Assembly (NCBI GenBank): GCA_964354375.1
Contig: CAYGZQ010000035.1
Location: forward strand, 1 to 41,690
From: CAYGZQ01 sp964354375 [NCBI: uncultured Planctomycetota bacterium]
GTDB lineage: Bacteria > JAJVIF01 > JAPKYR01
Reading direction: 5' to 3'
Length of the DNA stretch: 41,690 bases
Positions within the stretch are counted from its first letter, which is position 1. Each line of letters begins with the position of its first letter. Made by a program: the position numbers and the translations under genes. Shown here piece by piece: positions 6,740 to 15,883 of the stretch. Under the pieces are notes generated by a model. It worked only from the letters and a program-made list of their open reading frames with translations. It was not told the origin of the DNA and made no database searches.

Positions 6740-7907
6740 CCATCAATTCCGCCACGAGCGCGCAATACTGCGCTACCCTCGAGTCCCAGGTCTCGTCCCT
6801 GATTTGTTCCGAGCGCGAGAGGCGCTTTTCCGGCGTGTCCTCGGAGACCGCGCGGCGTATTGCGTCAAGATATTCGCCCGGCTTGTCGGTGAGGTCGATA
6901 GTGTCCCTGAACGACTCAAGCTCGGGGAGCGGGGTCGCGACGACCGGCACTCCTGAGGCGAGATACTCATAGATTTTCACCGGGTTCACGTGCACGGTCA
7001 GAGGGGTGCGATCGAAGGGTATGTGCGCGCACGCGAAATGCCCCAGGTAGTCGGGCAGAACGCTGTACGGCTTTTTCCCGAGCGCATGGAAATTGTCGAG
7101 CTTCCGAAGGCCGCTCAGGTCGCGGGTTGTGGGACCTATGAAAACCCAGTCGAACTCGGACCCCCGGCTCACGACCGATTCGATCAGGGGCCAGTCGAGC
7201 CAGTCCGCGAGATATCCGTAGAATCCGACAATGGGCTTTTTCAGGGAGGCGATGTCGACGGGCTTCTCCGCGGGTCTCAGAGCCTTTCTGAAATGATCGA
7301 TCTCCGCAGCGTTCCTGATCAGCTCCGTCCTTTTTGCGAGCGGGGATTTCGAATCGAAAAGCGATTTGGATGTTGTCACGACCGCGTCGACCCTGGCGAT
7401 AAGCTCCCTTTCCTGCGCCTGGACAGCCTCCCTCCTCAATCTTGCCTGCCTGAACTCGCTTATCTCATCTGCGCAATCGTAGATGGAAATATCCTCGCCG
7501 AGTTTTCCCAGCCAGCCCAGGCCCAGGACATTGCACACGATCAAAGCGATCGGGCCGTCCACCCGGCGGTAGCGCCCATCGAGCGCGGCCCGGTACCAGA
7601 AATGGTTCCACTGGTTGACCGGCCTCGAATGGTAACCGAACGGGAGCCCGGCGGGCGGGACGAAATGCATGATGCCGGCGTCCGGATCCCTGACCGGCCC
7701 CCTCATCCACGACCACAGGTTGCTCAGCGGTTTTTCGGGCGAGATGAAGACCGTGACGATATTCCCCGGCTCGTCGAAATAGAAAAGCCGGCCGCTTTCG
7801 GGCGCGAGCCGGGCCGCGATCTGCTGAACGCGCTGACGTATGCCGTACAGCGCGGGCGCGTCGGCGATTATCACAGTCAGGTTCTCAGGTAGTTTTGGAG
7901 AGTTCAC
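6729..7907 (-). CDS. GT-B glycosyltransferase (family 1/4-like)
   Basis: The 392-aa protein matches GT-B glycosyltransferases, with a C-terminal donor-binding stretch near residues 305-332 (VKIYEYLASGVPVVATPLP). There a Glu after VKIYEY and the GxPVV loop contact the nucleotide sugar. The N-terminal half has ISIYDCADEISEF, which is typical of enzymes making cell-surface glycans. No membrane segment is seen. The start is a GTG at 7907, 22 bases after pilT, so it probably shares the pilT transcript. It might glycosylate pilin or envelope sugar, but only its position points to pili. Its last 11 bases overlap the SIR2-like gene on the other strand. Confidence 0.75.
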   Translation of the reverse strand: MNSPKLPENLTVIIADAPALYGIRQRVQQIAARLAPESGRLFYFDEPGNIVTVFISPEKPLSNLWSWMRGPVRDPDAGIMHFVPPAGLPFGYHSRPVNQWNHFWYRAALDGRYRRVDGPIALIVCNVLGLGWLGKLGEDISIYDCADEISEFRQARLRREAVQAQERELIARVDAVVTTSKSLFDSKSPLAKRTELIRNAAEIDHFRKALRPAEKPVDIASLKKPIVGFYGYLADWLDWPLIESVVSRGSEFDWVFIGPTTRDLSGLRKLDNFHALGKKPYSVLPDYLGHFACAHIPFDRTPLTVHVNPVKIYEYLASGVPVVATPLPELESFRDTIDLTDKPGEYLDAIRRAVSEDTPEKRLSRSEQIRDETWDSRVAQYCALVAELMAKH

Positions 7908-7929
7908 GTCAGCTTAGCCCGGAATAGAT

Positions 7930-9024
7930 CTACTTCTCGAAAATCATCTCCGCAATTCGCCAGCCCTCGCCCACCGCTTCGAGACCTCCGGCCGAATCGA
8001 TCACGCCCTCTTTGGTGAGCTGGGCTATGTGAGCCGAGAAGCTGAGCATGCCTTCGGACGTGCCGGCCTGGATGATGTTCGGAATCTGCTCCAGCTTGTT
8101 CTCGCGAATGAGGTGGCGCACGGCGTCGTTGGGGATAAGCACCTCGCACACGGGAACCCTTCGCTTCCCGTCCTTGGTGGGGAGCAGAATCTGGCTCACG
8201 ACACCCATGAGGACGAGGGAAAGCTGGGTGCGGATGGTGAAACGTGCGTTGGGCTCGAAAGCGTCGACTATCCGCGAGATGCTTCCGGCGGCGCCGGACG
8301 TATGGAGGGTGCTGAAAACGAGATGGCCGGTCTCGGCCGCTCTGAGGGCCAGCTCAATGGTCTCGACATCGCGCATCTCGCCCACCAGGAGAACATCCGG
8401 ATCCTCTCTCAGACCCTCCCTGAGCGCGTCGGCAAAAGAGGAAGTGTGCCGTCCCACTTCCCGCTGCGCGACAAGGCTGGTGAGGGACGCGTGAACGTAC
8501 TCCACCGGGTCCTCAATGGTGATGATGTGCGACCTGCGCTGCGAGTTGATTAGATGTATGAGGGCGGCGGCGGTCGTCGATTTGCCGCAACCCGTCGGGC
8601 CGCACAGTATGACAAGGCCCCTGGGGAGAGCCGCAAACCGCCGGATTATGGTCGGGAGGCCAAGATCCTGGAACGTAGGCGGCTTGGCCGGGATTCGCCT
8701 GAGGCTTATTGCCAGTCCGCCGACATGTTTGAACGCGGCCAGCCTGAGACGCATTCCGGGATACTCCACGCCCGCGTCAACGGCCCAGGTCTTCTCCAAC
8801 TCCTCGATTTTGTCGGGGCCAAGGAAGCCCTCCAGCAGCGTCTGCATGGTCTCCCTGTCAAGCACGCCGAGATCGGTTTGCGCCGACAGACCGGACACGA
8901 TCCTCAGCGACGGGGGCTCGCCCTCCTGGAAGTGAAGGTCGCTCGCATTGCCCTGTTCCATGCGTGTGGCGAGCTCTTTCATCAGCCGTCCCGCGGCTTG
9001 TTCGTTTTCAAGTCTCGAAGGCAT
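7930..9024 (-). CDS. pilT: Type IV pilus retraction ATPase PilT
   Basis: The 364-aa protein is a full-length PilT-type hexameric ATPase, which drives pilus retraction at the cytoplasmic base of the machine. The motifs present are Walker A GPTGCGKST (142-150), the Asp box ITIEDPVEY (168-176), the Walker B region VLLVGEMRD (211-219) and the His box TGHLVFSTLHTS (232-243). AVRHLIRE (301-308) stands for the C-terminal AIRNLIRE motif needed for retraction, which favours PilT over PilB. It lies downstream of the pilMNOPQ block after a hairpin that may end that transcript. Confidence 0.9.
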   Translation of the reverse strand: MPSRLENEQAAGRLMKELATRMEQGNASDLHFQEGEPPSLRIVSGLSAQTDLGVLDRETMQTLLEGFLGPDKIEELEKTWAVDAGVEYPGMRLRLAAFKHVGGLAISLRRIPAKPPTFQDLGLPTIIRRFAALPRGLVILCGPTGCGKSTTAAALIHLINSQRRSHIITIEDPVEYVHASLTSLVAQREVGRHTSSFADALREGLREDPDVLLVGEMRDVETIELALRAAETGHLVFSTLHTSGAAGSISRIVDAFEPNARFTIRTQLSLVLMGVVSQILLPTKDGKRRVPVCEVLIPNDAVRHLIRENKLEQIPNIIQAGTSEGMLSFSAHIAQLTKEGVIDSAGGLEAVGEGWRIAEMIFEK

Positions 9025-9042
9025 GCTTCACTTGTCACTAAA

Positions 9043-9067
9043 ATCCCCCGGTTTTTGCCCGGGGGTT
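9043..9067 (-). terminator. Possible terminator after the pilQ block
   Basis: A 7-bp GC stem (9045-9051 with 9059-9065, CCCCCGG/CCGGGGG) closes a 7-base loop. On the minus strand it is followed by GATTTTAG. The U run is short, so termination may be partial, with some read-through to pilT. Confidence 0.5.
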
Positions 9068-9094
9068 GATTTAAGACTGGGTCAACTGAATGCG

Positions 9095-10408
9095 CTACTC
9101 GGTCGCATGTTCAAGCCAGCCACGAATGCTGTTGTAGTTGTGGGTGAGGTCGCGGTAGCGGAGATCGGGCGCGGGCTGCTCGCACGACTCCGGGAGACGG
9201 ATTCCGCTCCGCTCGTAGTAGTCGTGCCAGCCCCGTCTCAACGGATTCACCCAATCGGGAAGCTCGCGATATCCTTCCATCCCCTCGCCGCCGTTGTCAT
9301 ACCACATCTCGAAGGGCACCCACTCGGGATGCTCCCACACGAGGTCTTCCCAGTTCGGAAGGATGCGGCTGGTCACGCCGGTAACGGCCTCGTACTCGGT
9401 GGACACGATAAGGTCGCGCTCCGACTCGAACATCGGCCAGTTGTTGACGCCGCGGACATCGGAGGACCCGTTCCACACAAGGTCTCCCGTCTTGCCGTCA
9501 TACAGGTAATAGCTCACCCTGATGGTCACACGTCGCTGCGGGTCGAGAAGCCCGATGAACGGAGGAATGAATGTCCGCCAGTTCGCGTCCACTTCCTTCG
9601 TAAGGTTGAAATCGGTGATGAAGCCGCGGATAACGCAGTCAGCGCCGAGGGTTTCCGCAACCGCCATGATATCATCCTTGACCATGAAGTAGTTCGTCGA
9701 GGCTCCGGATGTACCCAGTTGTTGCCTCCCAAGCCCCGGCACAACCTTGGTGTAGAAATCCATGGCTCGCTGGGGCATGTTGTTGAAATACAGGCTGTTG
9801 TTCTGAGCTTCCTGCCCCATGCTCGATACAGACTGGACGCCCCTGACGTGAAACATTGTGGCCGCCTCTGCGTCCCCGGGCGGGATCACAAGGTAGCCCC
9901 TCGACATGAACTCGGCAGCCAGGTTGGAGACAATTCGCTCTGCACCGCCGGTCTCGGCAAGATTAGTTCCGCCGCCGCCGGGCATAGGGGTCGTGTTGTC
10001 GACGAACGGCAGGATGGCGATAGTCCGGACGTTCCCCAGGAAATTGATGGCATCCTGGTCAAGGGCCTGCTCGTCCATGTGGCGCCATATGTCCCAGGGT
10101 CGCTCGATCCAGCTTGGCTCACACGGCGCCTCCGCTTCCTCTGTGGCCTCCTCCGAAGCCTCAGGGCATACGCCGGCGCACGGAGCAACTCCGCCACACG
10201 GGGCCTGCTCAGCCATAGCGGATTCAGGGTTGCCGATCGCTTCGACCCCGGACTCCTCGGCCGTGGCCTCAGCTGGGGCATCGGCGGACGTATTTCCGGT
10301 GGCCACAGCCCCTGCGTCACCGGACTCTTCCGCGTCAGCGCGAACAACCAGCGGAAGAGCCATGATAACCAGGAGCGTCAACGCGAGAAGGAATACTGTG
10401 TATCTCAT
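9095..10408 (-). CDS. Exported CsgG/TolB-N-like protein in the pil cluster
   Basis: The 437-aa product starts with a signal peptide (MRYTVFLLALTLLVIMALP, likely cut near VRADA). An Ala/Glu-rich stretch to about residue 115 follows. After it, TIAILPFVDN, a Gly-rich loop, NLAAEFMSRGYLVIPP and ADCVIRGFITDF resemble the alpha/beta core of CsgG, TolB-N and related outer-membrane assembly lipoproteins. Here there is no lipobox Cys. I chose the ATG at 10408 because AGAGGAG lies about 10 bases upstream; the longer frame from 10459 has no comparable site. It is the last gene after pilQ, so a role in seating the secretin or pilus in the outer membrane is likely but not proven. Confidence 0.65.
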   Translation of the reverse strand: MRYTVFLLALTLLVIMALPLVVRADAEESGDAGAVATGNTSADAPAEATAEESGVEAIGNPESAMAEQAPCGGVAPCAGVCPEASEEATEEAEAPCEPSWIERPWDIWRHMDEQALDQDAINFLGNVRTIAILPFVDNTTPMPGGGGTNLAETGGAERIVSNLAAEFMSRGYLVIPPGDAEAATMFHVRGVQSVSSMGQEAQNNSLYFNNMPQRAMDFYTKVVPGLGRQQLGTSGASTNYFMVKDDIMAVAETLGADCVIRGFITDFNLTKEVDANWRTFIPPFIGLLDPQRRVTIRVSYYLYDGKTGDLVWNGSSDVRGVNNWPMFESERDLIVSTEYEAVTGVTSRILPNWEDLVWEHPEWVPFEMWYDNGGEGMEGYRELPDWVNPLRRGWHDYYERSGIRLPESCEQPAPDLRYRDLTHNYNSIRGWLEHATE

Positions 10409-10455
10409 CGGATCCGATCTCCTCTGACTTGGTATCCCCGAGCACGTCACCGGGG

Positions 10456-11076
10456 TCATTTCTTCTTTGTCTCTATCTTCAGATTACTGTAAACGTCAAA
10501 AGTGAATGAATCGCTGCGGCCGCCCTGGTCCTTGACGACAACCCTGAACAGGTAGATAAACCGGTCGGTCACAGAGTTAATCCCCTCGAGCGCGCCCGTA
10601 TCCGGATTGGTCTCGTAATCGATCCAATCGCTTATCGAGAGCGGGAAATAATCCGGATACACCGTCATCACCAGCTCAGTCACGCCCTGGGGGGAGTTGC
10701 CGGACAGGTACGTACCGAACACGGGGCCCTCATGGAATATCTCAGTAATCGGCAGGCTTTGCTGGAAGCTGTCGCCGGGCATCATAGCCTGGTTGTACAC
10801 CGTGTAACCGCGGTCGATCCTCTCCAGGAATATCGTGACATCGAATCCCTGGTTTGCATTGAAGCTCTGCACGTCTATCGTCAGACCTATCGTTCGATCC
10901 GGAATCGTGAGCTGCGGAATCCCGAGCGCCTCGCCCAGCTTGAGAGTCACGTCGAAATTGGCCGTGGTCTCCCAGTGGGTAATGAGGGGCCACTTGTCCT
11001 CCGGAGTAATCTGGCACCCCATCACAAGCGGGATCAGGAGGATAACCAGCGCGAATCCGATCAGTTGATATTTCAC
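10456..11076 (-). CDS. Lipoprotein next to pilQ
   Basis: The 206-aa protein has a lipoprotein signal peptide ending LVMGC, with the lipidated Cys at 21. The mature part is mostly beta-strand and contains a segment ending FTFDVYSNLKIETKKK. I know no family for it. Its position directly after pilQ, 48 bases away, suggests it acts as a pilotin-like or secretin-associated lipoprotein, as small lipoproteins do in other T4P systems. It has no TPR repeats, so it is not a PilF/PilW-type pilotin. A GAGGTG site precedes the ATG. Confidence 0.6.
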   Translation of the reverse strand: MKYQLIGFALVILLIPLVMGCQITPEDKWPLITHWETTANFDVTLKLGEALGIPQLTIPDRTIGLTIDVQSFNANQGFDVTIFLERIDRGYTVYNQAMMPGDSFQQSLPITEIFHEGPVFGTYLSGNSPQGVTELVMTVYPDYFPLSISDWIDYETNPDTGALEGINSVTDRFIYLFRVVVKDQGGRSDSFTFDVYSNLKIETKKK

Positions 11077-11124
11077 TTTGACACCTCGACGTCTGCTGCT
11101 AGTAAATTCAATCCCCCACTTGGG

Positions 11125-14100
11125 TCAATACCTGGCTCCGCTCACGGGAAGCGGCACCTCGATATCCTCGTCCGTCCAGATCGCCGGCACATTCCGGTTG
11201 GGCCTGATGATATGAGGAGTGAACACGAATATCAGCTCGCTGCGGGTATTGATGACCTCACGGTTGCGGAACAGGTGCCCGAGCAAGGGAAGCTCGCTAA
11301 GGAACGGGAACCGATCGTAGTTCACTCGCGCCTCATTCCGGATGAAACCGCCGATAATGAACGGCTCGCCGTCATTGACCCTCACCGTGGTGGTGAAGTT
11401 CTGGTTCACAGTGCGCGGACCGATATCGGTGAGCTCCATCAGGTTGGAGTTCGTCGGAGTCAGGTACATCGTCACCGTACCGTCCGGGTTCGCGTGTGGC
11501 CGGAAGTTCAGGGTGAGGCCGACAGACTGGGTGGCCACACGCTGGGTCACACGGCCAAGATCGCTGACCTGGTAGGTAGAACGGTAGGGTATGGACTCAC
11601 CGATGAACAGGGTGCCGGTCTGGTTATTGGCGACCGTCAGGGATGAGCGGTTTTCGAGCTCCGCATATCCCTCCTGGACAAGGTAGTTGATTACGTAGTT
11701 GATGCTGTAGGCATTCGCCCCGGGACCCAGGTTCAGACGCTCGAAGCCCTGCGGGAACGGGCCCGAATTGCGATTCTCCGAGCCCTTCTCATTGAAATAG
11801 ATGTTGGTCTGACCTGTTCCGGTTCCTATATTGAACTGGAATCCCAGGTTCTTGTTGTCGGTGATGGACGTGTTCAGGATCTGGAAATCGACCTGAACCA
11901 TGACCGGAGGCTGATCCACTGCGGCAATTATCTGGTACGCGCGCTTGAGGTCGGTATCTTCACCCTGAAGAATCAACACCGACCCGGCGATGTTAGTCCC
12001 GCCAGCAACACCCATAGTGCCCCGGTAGACAATCACCTGGTCGTTCGCCAGCACCTTCATCTGGACCAGAATACTCCTGACCTGATCGGGATCTGCGTAG
12101 CTCAGCGAGATGTACCATCTCGGCCACACATTCCCGAACTCCTGCTGCAGCGCCGCGGACTCGCCGAAAATATACACTCCGGAACGGACAAAGTAGGTGA
12201 AGTTCAACTGCGCGCCGAGAAGATCGAGCAGATCGAACAGAGGCACCTCGGTAAGACTTATCGTAATGTTTCCACGAACGGTCGGGCCTATGGAGATGTT
12301 CAGTCCGGCCTTCTCGGAAATCAACTGAAGCACGTCGCGGATGTTAGCGTCCGCCAGCTTCATGCTGAGTTTCGGCTGGTTCTGGACGACTTCCTCAGCA
12401 CCGACCTTTTCTCCCTCGGGAGACGGCTGAACGATCTCGCTGACAGGCTTGGGCTCAGGCGTCCCCTCGGAGACCGCTGCCTCGCGGTCCTCGATTATCC
12501 TCACCGGGGCCTCGCCGGCGGCAAACGGACTTGCCTCACCCTTCGGGAACACCGCGATCGCCCACTCGTTATCCCCGACCAGGACATCGTAGTCCAGGGC
12601 ATCGGTGGTATCGAGACCATGAGCGTAGATGTTGAGCGTGGTAAAGGACCGGGCGTCCATCACGGCGCCGTTGGCCGTGAACTGGTCCACCAGGTTACCC
12701 TCGACCCTCCGGTCGAATCTCAGCATTACGCCATTGGGCGCAGACGGAATCGTATTCTCAAGGCGAACCTGCAGTTTTGTCGGGTAGTTGACGGGCAGAA
12801 CGCTCCACTGGTCCAGAGGCTTGTCGGTTGTCAGGCTCAGGACATCCGCTCCGCCGACCTTCTCAAAGACGACATCGGTGACCATCACGCCGGTGAAGCT
12901 CTGGAGCCATTCCTCCGTCGCAGTCTCGGTATACCCGGTCACCGGGACTTCCTCGAACGGCTCGAACGTGCCCGTTTCCTCCGGGACTTCAGCCTCGGCT
13001 ATCTTCACGGGCTGGGGCACGCTCTCAACGGAAATCTCCTCCACCACTTCGGGGCCGGGCTCGTTCTCAGGCAATGCCGTTACTTCGATCTCCTCCACCG
13101 GCTCCTGTTCGGAGACCTCAGCCACCGGCTCAACAACCGGCTGAGGAGCGGGTTCCTCGGCGGCTTCCACTTCGACTTCCGCGACCTGGGGTGTCTCCTC
13201 CGGTGCGGGAGGCGGTGCGCTCACCGTGGGCGCCTCAACGATCTCAGGAATCGCCGGGGTCTCCACGACGACGGGCTCGTACTTGAAGGTTGCCTTCATC
13301 TCGCAGCCGTTCCAGTCGAGCTGCCCATTGAATTCGTCAAGCGACCCGCCGAGCGTGAATGCAATGGTAGTGTACTTATCGTTCGGATCGTCCTTGACCA
13401 TCGTCCGGACCGTCGGAACGTTCAAGTTATGGGTCGACGCAGTGAATGTCCCGCTCTCGCCCAGGAGGGTCACGTCGGCGATGGGGAAGCGCAGTCCCAG
13501 CCGATCAGGGTATCGAAACTCGATCCACTCCGGAACCGGCAGAGGCTCCGAAGTCGTAATTCTGAACGTAATAAGGTTATCAGTAGCTGAATCCAGCGTA
13601 ACGTCGATCTTCGGCAACGCGGGGGGCGCAATGAACGGGGGCTCACCCGGAGCCACCGGGACGCCGGGGACCTCAACTTCAGGCTGTTCGACGGTCGGGG
13701 TTTCCTCGACCACCGGAGCCGGTTCCTCGACTTCCTCGGCAGGCTGCTCGATGGGGAGAGGCTCCTCAACGACCGGGGGCACGGGTTCCTCAACTTCTAC
13801 CGGAGGAGCGGGCGTCTCAACGATGGGCTCCGCCACAACGGGGACCTCGACCGGCGCCGTTGGGACGTAAGTGAGCGTAAGCCTGGTTTCATTTCCGTTC
13901 CGTGCGATCTGACGCGCGTATTCTTCGACTTTCCCCGCCAGAGTGAAAGCGATGGTTGTGTATTTCTCCTCTTCACGGTCCTTAATTATTGCCCTGATGA
14001 GCGGGACCGCTCGGATGTGAGTATAGGCGGAAAAGACCCCGCTCCCGGCGTCAAGTATCTGAACATCGCAAAGCTGGAATCTCAGGCCGATGCGCTCGGG

Positions 14101-15765
14101 GTAATGATATTCGACCCACTCGGGCTGCGAGATCGCTTCAGAGCTGGTTATCACGAAGGTGACAACGTTGTCGTCCGCTTCAGCGGAAGAGACAACCAGC
14201 AAAGGCAACGCGGGTGCCTGGGGCTCGGGCGCGGGCTGCGACTCGACAGGCGGGGTCTCGACTGCGGGGGCGGGTGTTTCGGCGACGGCCGGGGTCTCGG
14301 GCACGGTTTCCTCGACCTGCGGCGGCGGGGATTCCTCCACCACAGGTGGAGGCGACGTCTCGACCTCGACCGGGGCAGGTGCCGCGCCCTCGATACTGGT
14401 GTTCAACTCAACGGGATTCTCGATCTCAAGAGGCATGGTGGCGCGATAGAAGTCGATATGCATCAGGCCGGGATCGACGTACTCGATGGTGAAGCCAACG
14501 TTCTCCTGCTCGTAATCCGGGAAGTAGAAAATAAACTCGGTCTCGGGGCCAACATCCTCTATCACACGGTTGATGGCTTTGAGCTCGGAGGCGACGACCC
14601 CGCTGACAGTCGACTCGAACCGCCCTTCAGCACTCTCGGGCAGCACGACCGCTGCATCCGGGATGTACAAGGCTATTCGGGTCGGGTAGTTGAACCTCTG
14701 AACGCGCGGCTCGGGCTCCGGACCCTCGTAGTACACGAAAAAGCGATCGGTGGCCCCGTCAATTGTCTGGAACTGCACGCGCTGGATTTTGATGGGCGCG
14801 TCCGGGGCTGCAGGGACATCGTCGCCGCTCGCCAGCACCATCATCTGTCCGCCCTCAACAGGGACCGGGGATGGGACAGGGACCGGAGCAGGCTCAATCA
14901 CCGGCGCCTGGGGCTGAGTCGGCTCGGAGAACAGAACCAGCTCAAGCGAGTCTTCAGAGGAAGTCTCCAGCGTGTAGCCGATAGCAGAGGTATTCGGAAC
15001 GGTCAGTCGGATTTCCGTGCTGACCTCGCTTCCGGACCCGATCCGCTCCGCCCGCATGAGCCGGACAAGATTCCCCGGGACATCGGCCGCGTAGTTTGTA
15101 GGGCTTGTGGCGGGGAGAATGATGTCGGTTCTGGGGAACCTCAGCAGTAGAACCGTCGGGCTCTCGATCTTGAGCTGGGGCAACACTACGCCGAAAGAGA
15201 AGTCGATAACAAACCTGTCACGCCCGTCGGCAAGGGCCTCGTGGAGGAATCTCTCGATGGTCGGGACCATCTGTTCGGGAGGCTCGATCGGAGCCGTTTC
15301 CCCAAACGGGCTGTCGCCTTCGAATACAGCCAGCTTCAACCCATTGGCGGTGGACATCCGGTCCGACCTAAGCGAGTTGTCGGTGACCTCAGCCGCGACC
15401 CTGACAACGGGGGGCTGGGTGGAGAACTGAGTGATCTCCAGCGAAGTCACCCCGGTCAAGGGAGCCGACCACGAGGTCGCAGCGTCCGCCGGAAGCGACA
15501 GGACAGCGTCCTCGATGTCGAACACGAGCCTGTCGGGGGAGGTAAGGCTGAACGATCTGACGGTGACCGGACGCGACAACGCGAGGTCGACGACGAGGGC
15601 GCCGCCTTGAGCTTCAACAGCCGCGGCGCTCACCTCGACCGGCCCCACCGGTTCCTGCGCTCTTACTATCGTAAGTGGCGCTATGATGAGCAGGACAAGG
15701 AGGACTCCAAGTCCGCTCCTCCGGGTTTTTCGTGTATTTCTTCCTGTTTGGTGCGCGATTCTCAT
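11125..15765 (-). CDS. pilQ: Type IV pilus secretin PilQ, 1546 aa with multiple AMIN domains
   Basis: The outer-membrane secretin has a signal peptide (to about residue 36), then about six AMIN-like beta domains at roughly 43-150, 165-280, 322-440, 518-640, 715-830 and 957-1070. Pro/Glu/Val-rich linkers separate them. The fourth and fifth are clear duplicates (both contain KYTTIAFTL and PEW(V/I)E(Y/F)). The secretin N0/STN domain begins near 1130 (LSMKLADANIRDVLQLI). The secretin pore domain follows at about 1290-1535, ending RFPFLSELPLLGHLFRN and SELIFVFTPHII. AMIN domains bind peptidoglycan. Known PilQ proteins are about 700-900 aa with one to three AMIN domains, so this one is much longer. 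The start is the ATG at 15765; AAGGAG lies 13 bases before it. Confidence 0.93.
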   Translation of the reverse strand: MRIAHQTGRNTRKTRRSGLGVLLVLLIIAPLTIVRAQEPVGPVEVSAAAVEAQGGALVVDLALSRPVTVRSFSLTSPDRLVFDIEDAVLSLPADAATSWSAPLTGVTSLEITQFSTQPPVVRVAAEVTDNSLRSDRMSTANGLKLAVFEGDSPFGETAPIEPPEQMVPTIERFLHEALADGRDRFVIDFSFGVVLPQLKIESPTVLLLRFPRTDIILPATSPTNYAADVPGNLVRLMRAERIGSGSEVSTEIRLTVPNTSAIGYTLETSSEDSLELVLFSEPTQPQAPVIEPAPVPVPSPVPVEGGQMMVLASGDDVPAAPDAPIKIQRVQFQTIDGATDRFFVYYEGPEPEPRVQRFNYPTRIALYIPDAAVVLPESAEGRFESTVSGVVASELKAINRVIEDVGPETEFIFYFPDYEQENVGFTIEYVDPGLMHIDFYRATMPLEIENPVELNTSIEGAAPAPVEVETSPPPVVEESPPPQVEETVPETPAVAETPAPAVETPPVESQPAPEPQAPALPLLVVSSAEADDNVVTFVITSSEAISQPEWVEYHYPERIGLRFQLCDVQILDAGSGVFSAYTHIRAVPLIRAIIKDREEEKYTTIAFTLAGKVEEYARQIARNGNETRLTLTYVPTAPVEVPVVAEPIVETPAPPVEVEEPVPPVVEEPLPIEQPAEEVEEPAPVVEETPTVEQPEVEVPGVPVAPGEPPFIAPPALPKIDVTLDSATDNLITFRITTSEPLPVPEWIEFRYPDRLGLRFPIADVTLLGESGTFTASTHNLNVPTVRTMVKDDPNDKYTTIAFTLGGSLDEFNGQLDWNGCEMKATFKYEPVVVETPAIPEIVEAPTVSAPPPAPEETPQVAEVEVEAAEEPAPQPVVEPVAEVSEQEPVEEIEVTALPENEPGPEVVEEISVESVPQPVKIAEAEVPEETGTFEPFEEVPVTGYTETATEEWLQSFTGVMVTDVVFEKVGGADVLSLTTDKPLDQWSVLPVNYPTKLQVRLENTIPSAPNGVMLRFDRRVEGNLVDQFTANGAVMDARSFTTLNIYAHGLDTTDALDYDVLVGDNEWAIAVFPKGEASPFAAGEAPVRIIEDREAAVSEGTPEPKPVSEIVQPSPEGEKVGAEEVVQNQPKLSMKLADANIRDVLQLISEKAGLNISIGPTVRGNITISLTEVPLFDLLDLLGAQLNFTYFVRSGVYIFGESAALQQEFGNVWPRWYISLSYADPDQVRSILVQMKVLANDQVIVYRGTMGVAGGTNIAGSVLILQGEDTDLKRAYQIIAAVDQPPVMVQVDFQILNTSITDNKNLGFQFNIGTGTGQTNIYFNEKGSENRNSGPFPQGFERLNLGPGANAYSINYVINYLVQEGYAELENRSSLTVANNQTGTLFIGESIPYRSTYQVSDLGRVTQRVATQSVGLTLNFRPHANPDGTVTMYLTPTNSNLMELTDIGPRTVNQNFTTTVRVNDGEPFIIGGFIRNEARVNYDRFPFLSELPLLGHLFRNREVINTRSELIFVFTPHIIRPNRNVPAIWTDEDIEVPLPVSGARY

Positions 15766-15883
15766 TAGACGGGTTTAGCTCCTTGATAGCTTTCTGCCCG
15801 GATTAACCCGGCAGTCAAGGGCAATTACGAAACTGAAAAAACTCTATAGCAACAGCGCTCTTACGACGCGTATTCTGCTCAAC

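Noticed and set aside
8948-10492. 514-codon plus-strand open frame
   Set aside because: It is antisense to pilT's start and the CsgG-like gene, whose signal peptide and ribosome site are convincing.
11125-15765. Type II secretion secretin GspD
   Set aside because: AMIN domains and the pilMNOP neighbours fit T4P PilQ, and no gsp genes are present.
15766-15883. Promoter just before pilQ
   Set aside because: The TTGACT in this gap has no -10 box at a suitable distance; pilQ is more likely read through from pilM.
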